Shown: in pieces, positions 63,297 to 64,000 of the stretch | How the letters are laid out: the number at the start of each line of letters is the position of its first letter | How positions within the stretch are numbered: position 1 is the first letter of the stretch | From: Verrucomicrobiota bacterium | Lineage (GTDB): Bacteria > Verrucomicrobiota > Verrucomicrobiia > CAIQCK01 | Assembly (NCBI GenBank): GCA_026397915.1 | Contig: JAPLTX010000058.1 | Span: 1-64,000 of the forward strand | Direction of reading: 5' to 3' | Length of the DNA: 64,000 nucleotides | Translations under genes and position numbers: made by a program | Notes under the pieces: model-generated | Told to the model about the DNA's origin: nothing | The model's database searches: none | Seen by the model: only the letters and a program-made list of their open reading frames with translations

Positions 63297-64000
63297 ATGA
63301 GTCAGGAGATGTCGCGGCGTGATTTTCTGGCGGCCGCCGGGATGGCGGCGGGTGGGCTGGCTGTTCTCGGTGACGCTCGCGTGGCGGATGCGGTGGCGCA
63401 GACGCCGCACGCGGACATGGCGGCGTTGCGGCGGGCGATGATGGATTCGCCGCTCCAAGTTGCGCTTCATCGCGCGAAAGTCTTCACCAAGGCTTTTCAG
63501 CAGCACGATGCTGAGCCGTGGATCGTCCGCAAAGCGATGGCGCTGCGGGAGTATTTCGAGACCGTGCCGCTCTACCTGCGCGAGCACGACGGCATCGCCG
63601 GCTCGATCAGCGAAACGCCCGGCGCGATGCCGGTGATGGTCGAGTTGGCCATCGGCGAGAACAACATCTACCTCAGCGAACGCCCCGACCGCAAAGGCCA
63701 CCTCAAAGGCAAGGTGCCCGACGACATCCGCGACTATTGGAAGAACCGGAACATGTGGGGGCATTACCGCATCGAGATTCTCGGCCAGCCGCCGGTCAAG
63801 AGTCATGACGAACTGCCTCTGAATTGCCCGAACTACAAGTTCATCTCCAACCAAGGTCATCTCTGCCCCAGCTACAAGGAACTGTTGCGCGTCGGCATTG
63901 GCGGCCTGCGGCGCAAGGTTGCCGCACGTCGGCAGGGAGAAAACGACGCGGACAAACTCGCGTTCCTCACAGCGGCGGAGCACACGCTGGCGGGTCTTTC
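63297..64000 (+). CDS. Glycyl-radical-enzyme-like (pyruvate formate-lyase family) protein with Tat-type leader, 3' end cut
   Basis: The first 234 residues are in the window. The N-terminus has a twin-arginine pattern (SRRDFLAAAGMAAGG) and a hydrophobic stretch ending near AVAQTP. After it, HRAKVFTKAFQQHDAEPWIV, ALREYFETVPLYLREHDGIA and SETPGAMPVMVELAIGEN resemble the start of pyruvate formate-lyase-like enzymes. The catalytic Cys and Gly loops would lie beyond the window. Start is ATG 63297; ATG 63309 is also possible. Export of an oxygen-sensitive radical enzyme would be unusual, so function is left open. Confidence 0.65.
   Translation, partial: MSQEMSRRDFLAAAGMAAGGLAVLGDARVADAVAQTPHADMAALRRAMMDSPLQVALHRAKVFTKAFQQHDAEPWIVRKAMALREYFETVPLYLREHDGIAGSISETPGAMPVMVELAIGENNIYLSERPDRKGHLKGKVPDDIRDYWKNRNMWGHYRIEILGQPPVKSHDELPLNCPNYKFISNQGHLCPSYKELLRVGIGGLRRKVAARRQGENDADKLAFLTAAEHTLAGL

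Overview
The window looks like a chromosomal segment of a Gram-negative bacterium, most likely of the Verrucomicrobiota (Limisphaerales/Pedosphaera-like) or a related PVC lineage. This is inferred from the gene mix: an outer-membrane polysaccharide export system, a Gfo/Idh/MocA oxidoreductase next to a sugar isomerase, paired GH57 enzymes with a DUF4912 protein, and dispersed heptanucleotide repeats next to an S23-type four-helix-bundle gene. No rRNA, tRNA, CRISPR array, prophage or recognisable insertion sequence was seen.

Positions 1-45273 form one minus-strand surface-polysaccharide locus, transcribed from right to left. It opens with a FecR-domain secreted protein, an outer-membrane beta-barrel, a Wza-like export protein, a Wzc-like tyrosine autokinase and an O-antigen ligase/polymerase-like protein. 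Next come an asparagine-synthase-like amidotransferase, a GT4 enzyme, sugar-nucleotide genes (LegB-like 4,6-dehydratase, nucleotidyltransferase, DegT aminotransferase) and a Wzm/Wzt ABC exporter whose two genes are separated by a four-helix-bundle gene. A compact acylation module follows (FemAB/GNAT-like transferase, acyl carrier protein, SDR reductase, adenylation enzyme, PglD-like acetyltransferase). Then come tailoring methyltransferases, a second aminotransferase, a nonulosonic-acid block (CMP-sugar synthetase fused to a HAD phosphatase, NeuB-like synthase fused to a cupin, polysialyltransferase-like protein), a split transketolase, membrane glycosyltransferases and several GT2/GT4 enzymes. 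The last of these is a two-domain GT2 cut by the window edge. The predicted product is a heavily decorated glycan that probably contains a sialic/legionaminic-type acid.

Positions 45390-64000 hold unrelated, more GC-rich genes. On the plus strand are a tandem STAS protein, a secreted carbon-nitrogen hydrolase and an E2 acyltransferase homologue that lacks its lipoyl lysine and catalytic residues. On the minus strand are DUF4912 plus two GH57 enzymes, a cytochrome bd-superfamily pair with a fused di-haem c domain, a large secreted protein, glutaminyl-tRNA synthetase, deoxyribose-phosphate aldolase, a sugar isomerase-like protein and a Gfo/Idh/MocA oxidoreductase. A plus-strand glycyl-radical-enzyme-like gene with a Tat-type leader runs off the right edge.

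The most unusual structural signal is a set of 7-bp tandem tracts, each about five units (35 bp). They lie between genes, directly before start codons, on both sides of the four-helix-bundle gene, and in frame inside three proteins: the tandem GT2, the Wzt ATPase and GlnRS. Their units fall into three sequence families with a shared NNGRAAN core.
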